Below, one piece after another: positions 33,676 to 44,000 of a stretch of 64,000 bases of DNA. Where the stretch lies: contig CAKULK010000002.1 of the NCBI GenBank assembly GCA_934667275.1, positions 62,001-126,000 on the forward strand. The letters are read 5' to 3'. How positions within the stretch are numbered: the first letter of the stretch is position 1; every line of letters begins with the position of its first letter. This stretch comes from an uncultured Bacteroidales bacterium. Its GTDB lineage: Bacteria; Bacteroidota; Bacteroidia; Bacteroidales; Paludibacteraceae. The notes beneath the pieces were generated by a model. It had not been told where the DNA came from. It saw nothing but the letters and a program-made list of their open reading frames with translations, and did not search any database. A program made the translations under genes and the position numbers.

Positions 33676-35472
33676 ATGCAGAAAATCAGGAACATAGCGA
33701 TTATCGCGCACGTTGACCACGGCAAAACGACCCTGGTCGACAAGATGTTGTACACTGCCCATCTGTTTCGCGACAACGAGCAGAAAGGCGAGTTGATATT
33801 GGATAACAACGACTTGGAGCGCGAGCGAGGTATCACGATTCTTGCCAAAAACGTCGCTATCGAGTATAAGGGCTACAAAATCAACATTATAGACACTCCG
33901 GGGCACGCCGATTTCGGCGGCGAGGTGGAGCGTGTGCTCAATATGGCGGACGGCGTGCTGCTGCTAGTTGATGCCTTCGAGGGACCGATGCCGCAGACGC
34001 GTTTCGTGCTGCAAAAGGCATTGGAACTCAACCTCAAACCCATTGTGGTCATCAACAAAGTGGATAAACTCAACTGCCGCCCCGACGAGGTACAGGAGGA
34101 GGTATTCGACCTGATGGCGAACCTCGATGCCACCGAAGACCAGTTGGATTTCCAGACCATCTACGGTTCGGCAAAGAACGGCTGGATGTCCACCGACTGG
34201 CGCAAACCGACCACCGACCTGACCGCCCTGATGGACGCTATCATCGAGTACATTCCCGCCCCCGAGGAGTTGGAGGGTACGCCGCAGATGCTTATCACCA
34301 GCCTCGACTACAACGCCTACGTGGGCCGTATCGCCATCGGGCGCGTGCACCGCGGCACGTTGCGCGACGGCATGAATGTCACGCTTGCCAAGAAGGACGG
34401 CAAGATGGTGAAGACCAAAATCAAGGAACTCCACACCTTCCAGGGCATGGGGCACGTGAAGACCGACGAGGTCAAGAGCGGCGACATCTGCGCGCTGATT
34501 GGCATCGAGGGCTTTGAAATCGGCGACACCATCTGCGACTACGAGAACCCCGAGCCCATGAAGCCGATTGCCATCGACGAGCCGACGATGTCAATGATGT
34601 TCACCATCAACGACTCGCCATTCTTCGGGCAGGACGGCAAACTCGTCACCAGCCGCCACATACAGGAGCGCCTCACCAAGGAGTTGGAGAAGAACCTCGC
34701 CTTGCGCGTGGAGCGCGGCACCACGGAGAACTCGTGGCGTGTCTTCGGGCGCGGCGTGCTGCACCTGAGTGTGCTCATCGAGACCATGCGCCGCGAGGGC
34801 TACGAACTGCAAGTCGGTCAGCCGCAGGTGATTATCAAGGAGATAGACGGCGTCAAATGCGAACCCGTCGAGGCACTGACAGTGAATACCCCCGAGGAGT
34901 GCTCGGGCAAAATCATTGAGTTTGTTACGGTTCACAAGGGCGAGATGACCAAGATGGAACTGGTCAACGACCGTATCCACCTCGAGTTCACTATCCCCTC
35001 GCGCGGCATCATGGGTATGCGCACGTATGTAATGAACGTGAGCGCGGGCGAGGCAATTATGGCGCACCGATTCCTCGAGTACCAGCCGTATAAGGGCGAG
35101 ATGCCCGTCCGTATCAACGGTTCGCTCATCGCCATGGAAGGCGGCACGGCGTCGGCGTATGCGCTCGACAAACTGCAGGACCGCGGGCGGTTCTTCATCG
35201 ATCCGCAGGAGGAGGTCTATGCCGGTCAGGTGGTCGGCGAGAATTCCAAAGAGGGCGACATCGTCATCAACGTGGTGAAAGCAAAGAACCTGACGAACAT
35301 GCGTTCCAAATCGGCGGACGACAAGGCTGTCCTGCCACCTGCTATCAAGTTCAGCCTTGAGGAAGCATTAGAGTACATCAAGGGCGACGAATACGTGGAG
35401 GTTACGCCTCACCACATGCGCCTTCGCAAAATCATCCTCGATGAACTCGAGCGCAAACGCGCCAACCGCTAA
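33676..35472 (+). CDS. typA: ribosome-associated GTPase TypA/BipA
   Basis: 598 residues from ATG at 33676 (MQKIRNIAIIAHVDHGKTT). A TTG six codons earlier is in frame, but the family starts at this Met. G motifs: AHVDHGKTTL (G1), RGITI (G2), DTPGHADFGGEV (G3), NKVDK (G4). EF-G-like domains and the BipA-specific C-terminal domain follow. It acts in 50S assembly and stress or cold adaptation in other bacteria. A hairpin overlapping the stop may terminate transcription. Confidence 0.96.
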   Translation: MQKIRNIAIIAHVDHGKTTLVDKMLYTAHLFRDNEQKGELILDNNDLERERGITILAKNVAIEYKGYKINIIDTPGHADFGGEVERVLNMADGVLLLVDAFEGPMPQTRFVLQKALELNLKPIVVINKVDKLNCRPDEVQEEVFDLMANLDATEDQLDFQTIYGSAKNGWMSTDWRKPTTDLTALMDAIIEYIPAPEELEGTPQMLITSLDYNAYVGRIAIGRVHRGTLRDGMNVTLAKKDGKMVKTKIKELHTFQGMGHVKTDEVKSGDICALIGIEGFEIGDTICDYENPEPMKPIAIDEPTMSMMFTINDSPFFGQDGKLVTSRHIQERLTKELEKNLALRVERGTTENSWRVFGRGVLHLSVLIETMRREGYELQVGQPQVIIKEIDGVKCEPVEALTVNTPEECSGKIIEFVTVHKGEMTKMELVNDRIHLEFTIPSRGIMGMRTYVMNVSAGEAIMAHRFLEYQPYKGEMPVRINGSLIAMEGGTASAYALDKLQDRGRFFIDPQEEVYAGQVVGENSKEGDIVINVVKAKNLTNMRSKSADDKAVLPPAIKFSLEEALEYIKGDEYVEVTPHHMRLRKIILDELERKRANR

Positions 35473-35491
35473 GGTGCCATTTTGGCACCTT
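35471..35491 (+). terminator. hairpin at the typA stop
   Basis: AAGGTGCC / GGCACCTT with an ATTTT loop, starting within the stop codon. There is no long T run, so termination strength is doubtful. Confidence 0.45.
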
Positions 35492-35546
35492 GGACAAAGG
35501 AGGTTGTGATTGTTAATATACATCAACAACCTCACCCCGCCAAAGT

Positions 35547-35600
35547 CGTGTCAAACAGCAAGGGATGCGCAACCCATGCGCAACCCATACGCAATGGATA
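35547..35600. repeat. CGTGTCAAACAGCAAGGGAT repeat copy
   Basis: The same 20-base word as at 15711-15730, followed by GCGCAACCCATGCGCAACCCATACGC-type tandem units. It lies between typA and tig. Confidence 0.8.
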
Positions 35601-35643
35601 GACTTTAAAACAAACAAAAGAATAAACTAATAAACAAAAAGAT

Positions 35644-36978
35644 ATGCAATTTAATCAATCTGAAATCAAAGACCTCATGACCGTGCTCACACTCACCGTG
35701 GAGCCCGCTGACTACCAAGAGGCTGTTCAAAAAGAACTCAAACAACTCCGCCAGAAGGCGAATATCCCCGGCTTCCGCCCGGGTATGGTACCCGCCGGAC
35801 TGGTCAAGAAGATGTACGGCAAAGGCGTGATGGCAGAGGTCATCAACAAGACCCTTTCCGATGCCCTCGGCAAGTACATCGAGGAGCAACACCTTAATAT
35901 ATTAGGCGACCCACTGCCCAACGAGGAACTCACACCCAAAGTGGACTTCGACACGCAGGACACCTTCACTTTTGCCTTTGACATCGCACTTGCTCCCGAG
36001 TTCGACGCGTCCCTCAACGGGCACAACAAACTCACCCACTACACCATCGAGGTCACCGACGAGATGGTTAACAACCAGGTCGAGAGTTACGCACAGCGTT
36101 TCGGCGACTATGTCGAGGCTGACGACGTGCAGGACGGCGACGTCATCAAGGGTCTCCTCACCGAGCAGCGCGAGAACGGTATGACCAAAGAGAACGCCAT
36201 GCTCAACCCCCAATACATGACGGACAAAGAGCAAGCCGCACTCTTCAAGGGAGCCAAGAAAGGCGATGTCATAACCTTCAACCCGCAGAAGGCGTTCCAA
36301 AGCGAAGTGGAAATCAGTTCCCTGCTCGACATCACCAAGCAGGAGGCAAAAGAACTGACCTCGGACTTCACGTTTGAAATACAGGGCATCACGCGCCATC
36401 AGGCTGCCAAAATCGACGGCGAACTCTTTGCCAAGGTATATGGCGAGAACGCTATCAAGGACGAGGCGGACTTCCGTGCGCACGTGAAAGCCGAGATTGA
36501 GGAGAATATGGCGGAGGACAGCGACTACAAGTTCGGACTCGATGCCAAGGCTGCCGTGATGAAGAAGATGGAGGGGCTCACATTCCCCGAGGACTTCCTC
36601 AAACGCTGGCTGCACGCCACCAACGAGAAACTCACCGACGAGGAGATTGACAAGGACTTCCCGCAAATGATTGAGGAACTCAAGTGGCACTTGGCTAAGG
36701 ACCAACTTCTCAAGAAGTACAACATCAATGTCGAGAAGGAAGACGTAGAGGACTACGCCAAGAAGGTAGCCAAGATGCAGTTCATGCAGTATGGTCTCAT
36801 GCACGTGGATGATGCTTACCTGACCAACTACGCACAGCAGATGCTCAAGGACGAGAACCAACTCCGCGGCATTGTGGAGCGTGTAGCCGAGCAGAAGATT
36901 TACGCTGCGCTCAAGACGGTAGTCAAACTCGACGAGAAATCCATCTCCCACGCCGACTTCGGCAAACTCTTCGCGTAA
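35644..36978 (+). CDS. tig: trigger factor chaperone
   Basis: 444 residues. It binds nascent chains at the ribosome exit tunnel. The ribosome-binding signature is IPGFRPGMVP (about residues 40-49). The middle region holds the divergent FKBP-type domain usual in Bacteroidota (GDVIKGLLTEQ..., KKGDVITFNPQKAF). The C-terminal part is the helical cradle, rich in Lys/Glu. No promoter of the standard form is seen upstream. Confidence 0.92.
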   Translation: MQFNQSEIKDLMTVLTLTVEPADYQEAVQKELKQLRQKANIPGFRPGMVPAGLVKKMYGKGVMAEVINKTLSDALGKYIEEQHLNILGDPLPNEELTPKVDFDTQDTFTFAFDIALAPEFDASLNGHNKLTHYTIEVTDEMVNNQVESYAQRFGDYVEADDVQDGDVIKGLLTEQRENGMTKENAMLNPQYMTDKEQAALFKGAKKGDVITFNPQKAFQSEVEISSLLDITKQEAKELTSDFTFEIQGITRHQAAKIDGELFAKVYGENAIKDEADFRAHVKAEIEENMAEDSDYKFGLDAKAAVMKKMEGLTFPEDFLKRWLHATNEKLTDEEIDKDFPQMIEELKWHLAKDQLLKKYNINVEKEDVEDYAKKVAKMQFMQYGLMHVDDAYLTNYAQQMLKDENQLRGIVERVAEQKIYAALKTVVKLDEKSISHADFGKLFA

Positions 36979-37047
36979 CGCTTTGCCCGACACGTCTCGT
37001 TGATTGGAAGAGTATGATCGTACATTGTTAAATCGTAAATATTCTGA

Positions 37048-39066
37048 ATGATGAACAAACCTCTTTTAGTTTCATGTTTATCGCTTATGGCTTTGACAGC
37101 GTGCACTAAACAGCAAACAACGGGTATCCCGTTGAGTAATTTGGACACCACTGCGGTGGCGCAAAACGATTTCTACCGGTTCGCCTGCGGCGGCTGGATG
37201 AAGGAGAACCCGTTGCCCGCGGAGTATAGCCGCTTCGGCAGTTTCGACAAGTTGGCGCTCAACAACCTTGAGCAGGTCAACGGGCTCATCACCGGCATCG
37301 CGGGGCAGAAGCACCCGCAAGGCTCTATTGCGCAGAAGATTGGGGATATGTACAACCTCGCCATGGACACCACACGCCGCAACTCCGAAGGCACTGCGGC
37401 TATCCAACCCACACTGGACGAGATTGCTGCCGTCACCAGCCCCGACCAATGGTCAGAGGTCCTCGGCAAGGCGATGGAATACGGCATTTGGGCGATGTAC
37501 GTGGATGCCGACGCGCTCAATTCGAGCATGAATATCCTCAACGAGTGCCAGGCGGGCTTTGCCCTCGGCGAGAAGGAGTACTACCTCGACCAGGATGAGC
37601 ACACGCAGATGATACGTGCCGAGTACCTTAAATATATAGAGAAGATGTTCACGCTCTTTGGCATCGACAATGCCGCAGAACGTGCACAGACCGTGCTCCG
37701 CCTCGAGACGCGCCTTGCCACCGCAGCCCTCAATAATGTGGAACTGCGCGACCCCGTTGCCAACTACAACAAGATGTCGGTTGCCGACCTGCAGAACCTC
37801 GTGCCGCAAGTGGATTGGAACGTGTATTTTGCGGGTATGAACATCAGCCCTGACAGCCTGTCTGTGGGGCAGATCCGCCACTTGCAGGAGGCGGGTAAGA
37901 TGCTGGCAGACGAGCCGCTGGAGGATATGAAGACCCTCTTCACATGGCAAGCCATCGACGGCTGCGCTTCATATCTCACCGATGAGATTTACACGGCATC
38001 GTTTGACTTCTACGGTCGTATCCTGAGCGGCCGTCAGGAGCAGAGCCCGCTGTGGAAGCGCGCCGTAGGTATCGTCAACGGTACTCTGGGCGAGGCAGTC
38101 GGACAGATGTACGTGGAGAAATATTTCCCCGAGGAGAACAAAGAGCGTATGCTCGCGCTGGTCAAGAACCTCCAGCACGCCCTCGGTGAGCGTATCGAGG
38201 CTCTCGAATGGATGTCCGACGAGACCAAGGAGAAGGCGATTGAGAAACTCAATGCCTTCACCATCAAGATTGGCTACCCCGACACATGGCGCGACTATAC
38301 CACCCTCAACATTGACCCCGAACTTACCTATTACGCCAACCTCCAACGCGCATCGAAGTTCGAGCAGGACTACAGCCTCAGTTTCCTCGGTAAGCCGGTG
38401 GACAAAGCCAAATGGTATATGACCCCGCAGACGGTGAACGCCTACTACAACCCGTCCAGCAACGAGATTTGTTTCCCCGCGGGCATCCTTCAGTATCCGT
38501 TCTTCGATATGGCGGCGGACGATGCTTTCAACTATGGTGCTATCGGCGTAGTCATCGGGCATGAGATGACCCACGGCTTCGACGACCAAGGCTGCCAGTT
38601 CGACAAGGACGGTAACCTCAACAACTGGTGGACGGCAGAGGACAAGGCACGTTTCGATGCACGCACCAAGGTCATGGAGGAGTTCTTCAATAATATCGAG
38701 GTTGCCCCGGGCGTACACGCCAACGGGGCCTTCACGTTGGGTGAGAATATCGCCGACCATGGCGGACTGCAGGTTTCGTTCCAGGCGTTTATGGAGAATG
38801 AGGCGGCTAAGCCTGAGAGCGAGCGTCTGAAGACAGTGGACGGTTTCACGCCCGAGCAGCGTTTCTTCTTGGCGTATGCCAACGTATGGGCAGGCAATAT
38901 CCGCCCCGAGGAGATACTCCAGCGCACGAAGTCTGACCCTCACTCACTGGGCCGCTGGCGTGTGAACGGTGCGCTCCCGCACATCAACGCATGGTATGAC
39001 GCATGGCACGTCACCGAGGCTTCACCCCTCTATGTCGCTCCCGCCAACCGTGTATCTATTTGGTAA
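37048..39066 (+). CDS. pepO: M13 family zinc metallopeptidase, lipoprotein
   Basis: 672 residues. Lipoprotein signal with lipobox ALTAC, then the neprilysin/PepO fold. Zinc site HEMTH in VVIGHEMTHGFDDQG (about residue 504) and third ligand in ENIADHGGL. NAYYNPSSNEICFPAGILQ and the C-terminal RVNGALPHINAWYDAW are family signatures. It probably degrades oligopeptides in the periplasm. Met2 is an equally possible start. An A+T-rich leader with AAATCGTAAAT resembles the repeat before two other genes here. Confidence 0.94.
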   Translation: MMNKPLLVSCLSLMALTACTKQQTTGIPLSNLDTTAVAQNDFYRFACGGWMKENPLPAEYSRFGSFDKLALNNLEQVNGLITGIAGQKHPQGSIAQKIGDMYNLAMDTTRRNSEGTAAIQPTLDEIAAVTSPDQWSEVLGKAMEYGIWAMYVDADALNSSMNILNECQAGFALGEKEYYLDQDEHTQMIRAEYLKYIEKMFTLFGIDNAAERAQTVLRLETRLATAALNNVELRDPVANYNKMSVADLQNLVPQVDWNVYFAGMNISPDSLSVGQIRHLQEAGKMLADEPLEDMKTLFTWQAIDGCASYLTDEIYTASFDFYGRILSGRQEQSPLWKRAVGIVNGTLGEAVGQMYVEKYFPEENKERMLALVKNLQHALGERIEALEWMSDETKEKAIEKLNAFTIKIGYPDTWRDYTTLNIDPELTYYANLQRASKFEQDYSLSFLGKPVDKAKWYMTPQTVNAYYNPSSNEICFPAGILQYPFFDMAADDAFNYGAIGVVIGHEMTHGFDDQGCQFDKDGNLNNWWTAEDKARFDARTKVMEEFFNNIEVAPGVHANGAFTLGENIADHGGLQVSFQAFMENEAAKPESERLKTVDGFTPEQRFFLAYANVWAGNIRPEEILQRTKSDPHSLGRWRVNGALPHINAWYDAWHVTEASPLYVAPANRVSIW

Positions 39067-39184
39067 GTAAATAGCAGATAGTATAGTAAGTGCGGAATTT
39101 TATGGATAATTAGTGATAATACGGCGTAGCCGTCCGTTTCATAAACATCCCGCATTGGTATCTGTTAAATGGCTACATAAATCG

Positions 39185-39211
39185 TACATCGTAAATTCGT
39201 AAATCGTAAAT
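39185..39211 (+). repeat. 27-bp leader repeat, copy 1
   Basis: Contains TACATCGTAAATTCGTAAAT and a further CGTAAAT. An identical 27-mer lies at 59532-59558. Both copies end exactly 3 bases before a start codon. A degenerate copy precedes the M13 peptidase gene (about 37020-37041). Confidence 0.85.
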
Positions 39212-39214
39212 CAC

Positions 39215-39520
39215 ATGATTAAGCATATCGTTTTCTTCCGCCTCCTTGACGAGGCGGAGGGGCACACCAAGTTGGAGAATGCCCGAATCATCAAGGACGG
39301 CTTGTTGTCCTTGCGTGACAAGATTGATGTACTGGTCAGCGAGGAGGTGGGCATCAACATTCCCAACGCCAAGAAGACCGACTACGATATATGTCTCATC
39401 TGCGAGTTCCGCACATGGGAGGATGTCGACACCTACCAGAACCACCCCGAGCACCTCAAGGTGGCAGGCTATATCGCCAAGTGTCGCTCTGCCCGTGCTG
39501 CTGTGGACTACGAAGAATAA
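39215..39520 (+). CDS. Dabb (stress-responsive alpha/beta-barrel) domain protein
   Basis: 101 residues, cytoplasmic. Pattern MIKHIVFFRLLDEAEG... LKDGLLSL-type helix... TYQNHPEHLKVAGYI matches the dimeric alpha+beta barrel Dabb family (ferredoxin-like). The biochemical role is usually unknown. It starts 3 bases after a 27-bp repeat and precedes a lipoprotein gene by 35 bases. Confidence 0.85.
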   Translation: MIKHIVFFRLLDEAEGHTKLENARIIKDGLLSLRDKIDVLVSEEVGINIPNAKKTDYDICLICEFRTWEDVDTYQNHPEHLKVAGYIAKCRSARAAVDYEE

Positions 39521-39555
39521 AACACATGATTAACCTTATAAAAATAAAAAAACGT

Positions 39556-40296
39556 ATGAAGAAATTCACAAACGCTTTGATGTTGGGCGCAATCAGCATC
39601 GCTACACTTGTTGGTATCAGCAGTTGCAACAAGACTGCTAACATGACCATTGACCCCGCTAAGGCAACACTGCATTCGGGCGACACCGTTCTCTTGTCTG
39701 TGGTAGGGGCACCGGCAGAAGTTTCTTTCGAAACCACCAACAACTATGTGGCTCATCTATCGGGTGATACGCTTTTTGCTTTCTTTGTTGGTGATGCTGT
39801 TGTCACGGCTACATCCGGCGACCAAAAGGCTACATGTGCTGTCACGGTTACTCCCGAGTACACGCTCTTCACCGAACCTGTCACCGAGTGGGGCTATTCG
39901 GCTGCCGAGTTGAAGGCTAAACACGGGGGCGAGGCTACCGAGCAGGAAGGTACAATCCTTTATGTGCAAGATCAGGAGAATGGGGTGATGGAACTTTATC
40001 AGTTCGATAACGATGCATTGGCAAGCAGTATGTTGGTCGCTGCGGCTACCGAGCGCAACAAAGACATTGTTTATTTCTTGGTAGAGCGTTATGCTTATGC
40101 GGGTGAGGATAATGGCGTACTGTACTTTGTAAATGCGTTGGATATTGATGATGTCACCGTGGTAATCCAATTGGATATCATTGAGTTGCAGGGTCAGCAG
40201 TTCTACCGCGCATGGTATCGCCCCTATTCTTCACAGCAGAATATGCCTGCTCTCAAGATTCAGAAAGGCAAACACAACCTTCCCGCTTTGCGCTGA
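39556..40296 (+). CDS. lipoprotein of unknown function
   Basis: 246 residues from ATG at 39556 (MKKFTNALMLGAIS). Lipobox region GISSC. Residues about 25-105 look like a bacterial Ig-like (BIG2-type) domain: ATLHSGDTVLLSVV, DTLFAFFVGDAVVTATSGDQKATCAVTV. The C-terminal half (about 110-246) is not recognised. The frame extends upstream, but only through the Dabb gene in another frame. It is terminated by a clear hairpin. Confidence 0.75.
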   Translation: MKKFTNALMLGAISIATLVGISSCNKTANMTIDPAKATLHSGDTVLLSVVGAPAEVSFETTNNYVAHLSGDTLFAFFVGDAVVTATSGDQKATCAVTVTPEYTLFTEPVTEWGYSAAELKAKHGGEATEQEGTILYVQDQENGVMELYQFDNDALASSMLVAAATERNKDIVYFLVERYAYAGEDNGVLYFVNALDIDDVTVVIQLDIIELQGQQFYRAWYRPYSSQQNMPALKIQKGKHNLPALR

Positions 40297-40375
40297 GGTC
40301 TGAATCCTGATGATGGGTGCAATACTACCGGTCATATAGTCGCATCGTGTATGCGATTTTAGATTAGTTTTCGTG

Positions 40376-40401
40376 CGGCTGCCTGATTCGTCAGGTAGCC
40401 G
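40376..40401 (+). terminator. intrinsic terminator after the lipoprotein gene
   Basis: CGGCTGCCTGA / TCAGGTAGCCG around a TTCG tetraloop, one mismatch or G-U pair, followed by TTTTA. Confidence 0.85.
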
Positions 40402-41020
40402 TTTTATTCTTAAACAAATCCCCTCTTTTTTGAAAAAAATAGCATATATATTTGTAAATATACAAAAAATGTAGTATCTTTGCAGCGTATTTCCGCTTTT
40501 GGACTTCGGTGTGGGGTGTTTTGCACACGCATTGATACTTGGCAATGGTGATTGCAAGGAACGTCCGGCGCGGGTACTACATACTTATTTGAGACATCTG
40601 AGGTTATGTTTCCAAAGGCATTCTGAAATCTGGTAAATTTCTGTAACATTAGAAACAAGCAACGATGGCTCGCGGGGGGGGTAACTCTGCGCGTGCTTTG
40701 TCTGTATCCTATTACGGTACGCGCATAGAGTGGCGTAGTGGGTTTGTCGCGGGTCTATAGTGGGTGTATCGCGAGTCTTTTATGGGTCTATCCTGACAAA
40801 TCTCTGCACAGCCCTTGATGTGGCATAGTGGCACAGTGTATATTATATATAAGGTGTATATAATGTATAAGGTGTTATCCGCGAGGTGCACTATCGTTGA
40901 TATCGTTTTCTCTTTCTGATTTTTTTAGATTCTTAGAGTGCTGGACTATACAAAGTAGTCTTGCGCTTTTTCCGTATGCTTGATTGTTAAACGAATAGAA
41001 ATAACTAAAATTAAGTAGCA
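40402..41020 (+). ncRNA. long leader of the first giant gene, candidate structured RNA
   Basis: About 620 bases without a gene. A promoter (TTG 40452-40454, TATCTTTG 40475-40482) is followed by several possible stems: GTGTG/CACAC (40509-40513 and 40524-40528) and CTTGGCAAT/ATTGCAAGG (40538-40546 and 40551-40559). There is an 8-G run at 40674-40681. The first 200 bases look conserved-RNA-like and recall leaders named from Bacteroidales comparative genomics, but I cannot assign a family. The right part holds GTCGCGGGTCT words and an A+T-rich TATATAAGGTGTATATAA stretch. Confidence 0.4.
40452..40482 (+). promoter_or_regulatory. promoter of the first giant gene
   Basis: TTG at 40452-40454 and TATCTTTG at 40475-40482, first bases 23 apart. 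It implies a leader of about 530 bases. Confidence 0.78.
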
Positions 41021-44000
41021 ATGAAAATAAACGTATTGAAATGTATTATTCCGTTGGTTGTTATCTTCCTCTGTGCCAATAGCACATGGGCGCAAGATAA
41101 GAATGCAACGAATGCGTATTATGTCGCTTTGACAGCGCAGGCGGCACCCGAATCTACTGGTGAAGGTGAGGTGCAGTTGACTCTGATGGACATTAAGGGG
41201 GAACCAATGACAACGACGCCGTTTGCAGAATTGAACCAATCTAATCCGTCCAAGGCCTCGTCTGTCACTATGTTTGGTCTCACTGTCTCTGCTGTGTCTG
41301 GTATTGAGATAGATGCGGATGCTCTAAAACCTAGTGGTATAGGAGAACAAGCCTATACGACTTCTTATGCGTACTACAAGGCAGAGTCGGAAGCGGCTAA
41401 TGGTTCGTATTTCGCAGGATGGAAAATCAATAGTTCTTACGTAGATAAAAAAAGTTTTGAAGGCAAAGAGGGCTCGTTTTTCAAGGTCCTGCCTGGTACG
41501 GGGGACAATGTCCTTCCGCTTGAAAGCATGAAAGATGCCGATGCTGTACAGAAAGCCAAGGATGCTGCCAAGGCGGATACACGCTATCTCTATGCCGTTT
41601 GGAAAAGGTATCTTCTTTCTAATCCGAGTGCCGCTAATGCACAGGTGGAAGGTAAGGCAGGCAATACCGTTCGGGTTTATGTTTCTATGGATGTAGAGGG
41701 CGATTTGTCAACTTTGAATCTGACTGACTTTGATATCGCGGGTATGACCATTGATAATAATGACGATAAAAAGTGGGTGCCGGATATGGATCCGAAACAT
41801 ATTGGTCAGAAGCCGATTAGTGAACAAAAGATGCAGTTCACATTGCCTGTTACTTTTACGGTGCAAGAGGGGATGAATCCTGATGTCTATAAATCCACTT
41901 TGATTATTCGGACGGCGGGAAATAAGCCTTCTGAATTGAAAATACCTATTGCAGTTACGGTGCTTGACCCCAATCGTCCGGCTGCTATCCTATATAATGG
42001 AAAAACACAGGTAGGCACAGGTGATTGGGCAGACCTTTATTCCGAGATAGACAAGAATGAGAATCCAATCCTTCAACTCAATAAACCTTACACTGGTGAC
42101 TTGACTTTGGATAAGAAATTCACTTTGGACCTCAATGGCAACGAAGTAGGGAATATCACTATTACTAATGGTGGTAACGTAACTATTGCTTATAGCAAGT
42201 TTGGCGGCACAGCAAAGGCTGTGACGGTCAATGGAGGTGAACTTATTCTCAACGGCGGCGAACTTTCCACCCTCACTATTGCCGAAGGCGCAGAGGTTGA
42301 GCAAAATGGCGCAACTATCAAAGGTTCAGTTATCAACAACGGAAAACTTACTACCACCGAAGGTCAGATTCAAGACGGACTGACCTCATCAGGTACCTTG
42401 ATAATCAATGGAGGCTCTTTCACTGGCGACAACGCTATCACCATTATGAATGGCGATGCCCAATTGAAACGTGGTTCTATCAACGGAACTACTTGTGGCG
42501 TATTCACCAAAGGTGGTACGACTACGATTGAGAAACTCGCGGCTATAACTGGGAAAACCAACTCTGTAAAAGCCGACAAGGGAACCGTAAATGTGAAGTG
42601 TGGTAAATTTGGTGCTCCACTTGCAGGTAGTATCAATTTTGTTTCAGGTTATTTCAAAGATAAGAACTATGGCTTTGATAAGTCCGCAGACATGGCAGAA
42701 CTGCAACTGACCACAGGTGTGGAGTACGGCGAGGGCTATCGTTATTTCCTCGGTGCACAAGATGCTGCCAAGAATAACGGTGTAGGTGTTTGTCGCATAG
42801 GTGAAACGAGTTATGCAACCCTCGAAGATGCGCTCGCATACGCGAACAACCATAAGGACAAAGAGGTCATCATCTTTATGACCAACGACTACACGCTCCC
42901 TGCTGGTTACTACACGGTGCCTAAGGAGGCAACTATTGTAGTCCCGATGGACGACAATCAGGAGAAATTGGTTAATGAAGTGGCACCTAAATTAATCTTT
43001 AATGATGCGACAGAACCGGAGTCGCATTATGATAAACAGACAACAAAAGAGTTCCGTCGTCTCACATTTGCCAAGGGGGTGAATATCGATGTGTTTGGTG
43101 CTATAGAGATGACTTGTACGCAATACTCCAGCAACGAGGCATACACGGGGCAGCCTGTAGGACCTTATGGGCACCTCGTGATGAAGGAAGGTAGCCATAT
43201 GACCTTGCAAAGCGGTTCGCAACTGCGGGCTTGGGGCTTTATGACGGGCTTGGGTGAGACCGACGCACGCCGTGGGGCTACAGTACACGAGTTTTTCCAA
43301 ATGGGTGATTGGAAAGGTGCTGCTATTTCTGCTAAGGTCGCGGGTATGCTTGGAGACAAAGAGTGGGAGAATAAAAAAATCTTCCCTGTTAGCCAGTATT
43401 TTATTCAAAACATAGAATCGCCCGTTAAGTATCACCCGGGTGCAGTACTCACTACGGCTGCGGCTGTTTCTGAGGGAGTTGGTCCATTGAATATTGCTAT
43501 GGAGGCAAATGACATCAAAATCATTGGTGTATATGGGAAAGATAATGCTATCTTCTTGATGGATAATGAAGCCGATGCGGAGAATACATGGGTTAAAAAG
43601 TCTTATATTTTCCGTCAGGATATTCAGAACTACGATGTTAATTCTGGGGCACATATTGGCTCTATGGTGATTGACCTTGGTACGATTTCGCTTTTGGGGC
43701 AAACATTGCCTGTTACGTTAAATTCGGCTAATTTTGACCTGCCCATCACATCCAATATGAAGATACACCTGCTTAGTGGCTCTATGGACTTTACACAAAA
43801 CACTAGTCTCATCCCTGGTTCAGAAGTGGAGGTGGATAAGGAGTCCATAGTGACTATATCAATGAATCCGGATGATCAGGCGGCTAAGGAGGAAAATAAG
43901 GCAGATTATGTGTACCACTCTGGCGCACTCTATGTCTATGATGCCACCGATTGGGGACCTTATGCTTACCAGAATGAGTATGATGTTGACAAAAATGACT

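Noticed and set aside
35902..36993. 363-codon open frame opposite tig
   Set aside because: Antisense shadow of trigger factor; Leu/Val/Glu-rich, with no domain.
40410..40658. 82-codon minus-strand frame in the leader of giant gene 1
   Set aside because: No promoter or family, Cys/His-rich random-looking sequence; it overlaps the plus-strand promoter and candidate RNA.
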